From Clostridiaceae bacterium BRH_c20a (lineage in GTDB: Bacteria; Bacillota; Peptococcia; Peptococcales; BICA1-8): DNA of 64,000 nucleotides. The position numbers were made by a program, and so were the translations under genes. The stretch is from NCBI GenBank assembly GCA_000961765.1, contig LADT01000090.1, positions 1 to 64,000 of the forward strand, in the 5' to 3' direction. Under the pieces are notes generated by a model. That model did not search any database and was not told where the DNA came from. It saw nothing but the letters and a program-made list of their open reading frames with translations. Below are positions 62,390-64,000 of the stretch, one piece after another; position 1 is the first letter of the stretch, and the number at the start of each line of letters is the position of its first letter.

Positions 62390-63253
62390 TCACGGGTGGT
62401 AATTAACTGGTGTAAATAAATTTTTTCCGTATGTTTCTTTACCAAAATCGGCAATAATTGATTGACCTTCTCCTTCGGCAATAAAGTTTACAAAAGCCTC
62501 TGCCGCTTTGAAGCCAATATTGGGATACTTTTCGGGGCTAACTGCGATAGCACCATAAGGGTTAAAAAGTAGCTTATCACCTTCGACCACCACTTGGAAA
62601 CCAATAGTTTTATTTTTAAAGCTTAAAAATGTTGCCTCATCGATAAGGGTATATGCATTCATTTCTACTGCCATCATCAATGTATCCCCCATCCCTTGAC
62701 CTGATTCTATATACCAGGATCCAGCCGGGGTCACCTCTGCTGCTTTCCAAATACTTAATTCTTTACTATGGGTTCCAGATTTGTCTGCACGGGATATAAA
62801 CTTGCTGTTTGTCTCCGCTAACTTTTTTAATGCAGCTACAGCATCGGCCATTCCAGAAATACCTGCGGGATCACTTGCGGGCCCTACTATTAAAAACTGA
62901 TTATACATTACATCTTTACGAACTTTACCCCAGCCTTCTGCCATAAACTGATCTTCAGCTGCGGGGGAGTGTACCAGCAAGGCATCGGCATCACCCTTTT
63001 TCCCCATTTCCATTGCTTGGCCGCTGCCCACCGCGATTACTTTAACTTGAGTATTGTATTCCTTTTCAAAAGCAGGGATAAGTATATCCAATAAGCCTGA
63101 ATCCTCTGTGCTGGTGGTTGTGGCTAAAACAAGGGATTCTTCTGTAGCAGGTGCTTCTTTTAAAGGGGATGGGCCCTTTGTACATGCATTTATGCTAATA
63201 AATGACAAGACTATAAGTAATAATAAAATAACTCTTGATAGTTTATTATTCAT
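62390..63253 (-). CDS. tupA: TupA, tungstate ABC transporter substrate-binding lipoprotein
   Basis: 287 residues. ATG at 63253 with AGGAG upstream. The N-terminus is a lipoprotein signal (L-L-L-L-I-V-L-S-F-I-S-I-N-A-C, lipobox Cys at about 23). The mature protein opens L-V-L-A-T-T-T-S-T-E-D-S-G-L-L, then V-G-S-G-Q-A and D-A-L-L-V-H-S-P, the oxyanion-binding motifs of TupA. Delivers tungstate to the TupBC permease; tungsten enzymes are common in anaerobes. Co-transcribed with the ATPase upstream. Confidence 0.9.
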   Translation of the reverse strand: MNNKLSRVILLLLIVLSFISINACTKGPSPLKEAPATEESLVLATTTSTEDSGLLDILIPAFEKEYNTQVKVIAVGSGQAMEMGKKGDADALLVHSPAAEDQFMAEGWGKVRKDVMYNQFLIVGPASDPAGISGMADAVAALKKLAETNSKFISRADKSGTHSKELSIWKAAEVTPAGSWYIESGQGMGDTLMMAVEMNAYTLIDEATFLSFKNKTIGFQVVVEGDKLLFNPYGAIAVSPEKYPNIGFKAAEAFVNFIAEGEGQSIIADFGKETYGKNLFTPVNYHP

Positions 63254-63283
63254 TTTATTTACTCCTATATTTTAGTTTAAATT

Positions 63284-64000
63284 TTAATAAACCATAGTTC
63301 CGTCTAAAAAGCTTTTAGTTCTTTCATCTTGGGGATTATTGAAAAAGGCCAATGTATCATTCATTTCAACAACCTTCCCATCCAAGAGAAGCAGGGTTTC
63401 GTCAGACAGACGCTTGGCTTGAAATAAATTGTGGGTTACTATAATTACGGTCATACCATATTCTTTTTGGGAAAAACGAATAATATCTTCAATTATATTT
63501 ACACTGTAAGGGTCAAGATTTGATGTGGGCTCATCTAGGAGCAGAAGTTTTGGCCGCAGGACTAAAGCCCGCGCAATGGCTGCTCTTTGACTTTCCCCAC
63601 CAGAGAGCTTATGTGCTGCATTTTTCGCCAAATGAGGCAACCCTACAACATCAAGCATTTCCTCGGATAACCTTTTAATTTCGCTTGTAGATTTTCCTCT
63701 TAGCTTGAGGCCATAAGCAACATTCTCTAAGACAGTAGCTCTAAACATATGGGGTTTCTGAAAGACCATACACATTTGTCTGGCTATATCAAGCCTCCTA
63801 CTGGCGGTGGAGGTATTTACTTCCTGACCCAAAAATTTCAAAATACCATGGTCCGGTTTTTCCAGTAGATTTAAAAGCCTTAATAAGGTGCTTTTCCCTG
63901 CTCCATTAGGGCCCAAAACTGCGTAAACTTTATTTCTATTAATATTAAGCTTATTTATGTTTACAATAGTTCTATCTCCGTATTTTTTAACCACGCCATC
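63284..64000 (-). CDS. tupC: TupC-like ABC transporter ATPase, partial at the window edge
   Basis: The frame is open to the right edge; a GTG at 63994 gives 236 residues, but the true start is probably outside. Walker A G-P-N-G-A-G-K-S near 30-37, Q-loop F-Q-K-P, signature L-S-G-G-E near 128, Walker B L-L-L-L-D-E-P and H-loop V-T-H-N are all present. Followed after 30 bases by tupA, so it powers tungstate uptake. The permease (tupB) would lie beyond the window. Assignment to tungstate rests on the neighbour. Confidence 0.85.
   Translation of the reverse strand, partial: DGVVKKYGDRTIVNINKLNINRNKVYAVLGPNGAGKSTLLRLLNLLEKPDHGILKFLGQEVNTSTASRRLDIARQMCMVFQKPHMFRATVLENVAYGLKLRGKSTSEIKRLSEEMLDVVGLPHLAKNAAHKLSGGESQRAAIARALVLRPKLLLLDEPTSNLDPYSVNIIEDIIRFSQKEYGMTVIIVTHNLFQAKRLSDETLLLLDGKVVEMNDTLAFFNNPQDERTKSFLDGTMVY

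Noticed and set aside
1-64000. CRISPR array, rRNA or tRNA genes
   Set aside because: No regularly spaced repeats of CRISPR type and no recognisable rRNA or tRNA sequence were seen.

Overview
The window looks like a chromosomal defence and mobility island from an anaerobic, low-to-mid GC Firmicute (Clostridia, perhaps a Peptococcaceae-like genus). This is inferred from the strong GGAGG ribosome binding sites, a VanW-family protein, a TupA/TupC tungstate transporter, AT-rich island genes flanked by a GC-richer PKD-repeat gene, and remnants of Clostridia-type conjugative elements. No rRNA, tRNA or housekeeping marker is present, so the species cannot be named.

Layout. (1) 1-1.54 kb: 3' part of a secreted PKD-like repeat protein with a terminator, probably the left chromosomal flank. 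(2) 2.1-6.75 kb: AT-rich genes of unknown function separated by GC-rich spacers that carry paired, complementary core sites with the geometry of integron attC sites. This is a small gene-cassette array with no integrase in view. (3) 6.8-8.5 kb: an XRE/ImmA-like protein with a PIN-like partner. (4) 8.7-26 kb: a complete type I BREX operon (HTH, brxA, brxB, brxC, pglX, pglZ, brxL). It has an extra gene with a PD-(D/E)XK-like motif between pglX and pglZ, followed by a phospholipase-D/P-loop gene behind a perfect 15-bp palindrome. (5) 26.1-35.4 kb: a block bounded by a truncated and an intact copy of a WYL regulator. It holds two beta-propeller-like proteins, a Mre11/SbcD-like nuclease, a Rad50/SbcC-like ATPase, a frameshifted gene and a membrane-anchored protein. 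(6) 35.4-44.7 kb: WYL regulator, DUF429, DUF4139-like, HD, GIY-YIG and PD-(D/E)XK proteins, a small helical protein, then a Thoeris system (ThsA plus two TIR-type ThsB proteins) and a uracil-DNA-glycosylase-like protein. (7) 44.8-48.4 kb: a dynamin-like GTPase with an N-terminal XRE DNA-binding domain, behind a perfect palindrome and a clear promoter, followed by a frameshifted companion. (8) 48.5-61.3 kb: broken mobile DNA: a recombinase stub with TTATCCCGAC repeats, DpnD/PcfM, an AbiE toxin-antitoxin operon, a DUF3991/TOPRIM fragment, a decayed transposon (DUF6431, DDE transposase, AAA ATPase, DUF6075) with TGTAAGAC ends, an integrase fragment, a metallophosphoesterase, a DUF4143 fragment, a serine-recombinase fragment, a PIN toxin-antitoxin pair and an RQC-minor-1 pseudogene. 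(9) 61.4-64 kb: VanW and the tungstate transporter, probably the right chromosomal flank.

How it works together. Most recognisable genes are anti-phage or toxin-antitoxin functions: BREX blocks phage replication with methylation-based self marking, Thoeris uses TIR signalling and NAD depletion, and AbiE and PIN modules act by growth arrest. Several blocks have palindromic operators upstream and DNA-binding proteins inside them (two WYL copies, XRE domains), suggesting separately regulated modules. The best candidates for undescribed systems are the XRE-dynamin fusion with its partner, the propeller/Mre11/Rad50/membrane-protein block, the WYL-DUF429-DUF4139-HD-GIY-YIG-PD-(D/E)XK block, and the integrase-less attC cassette array.
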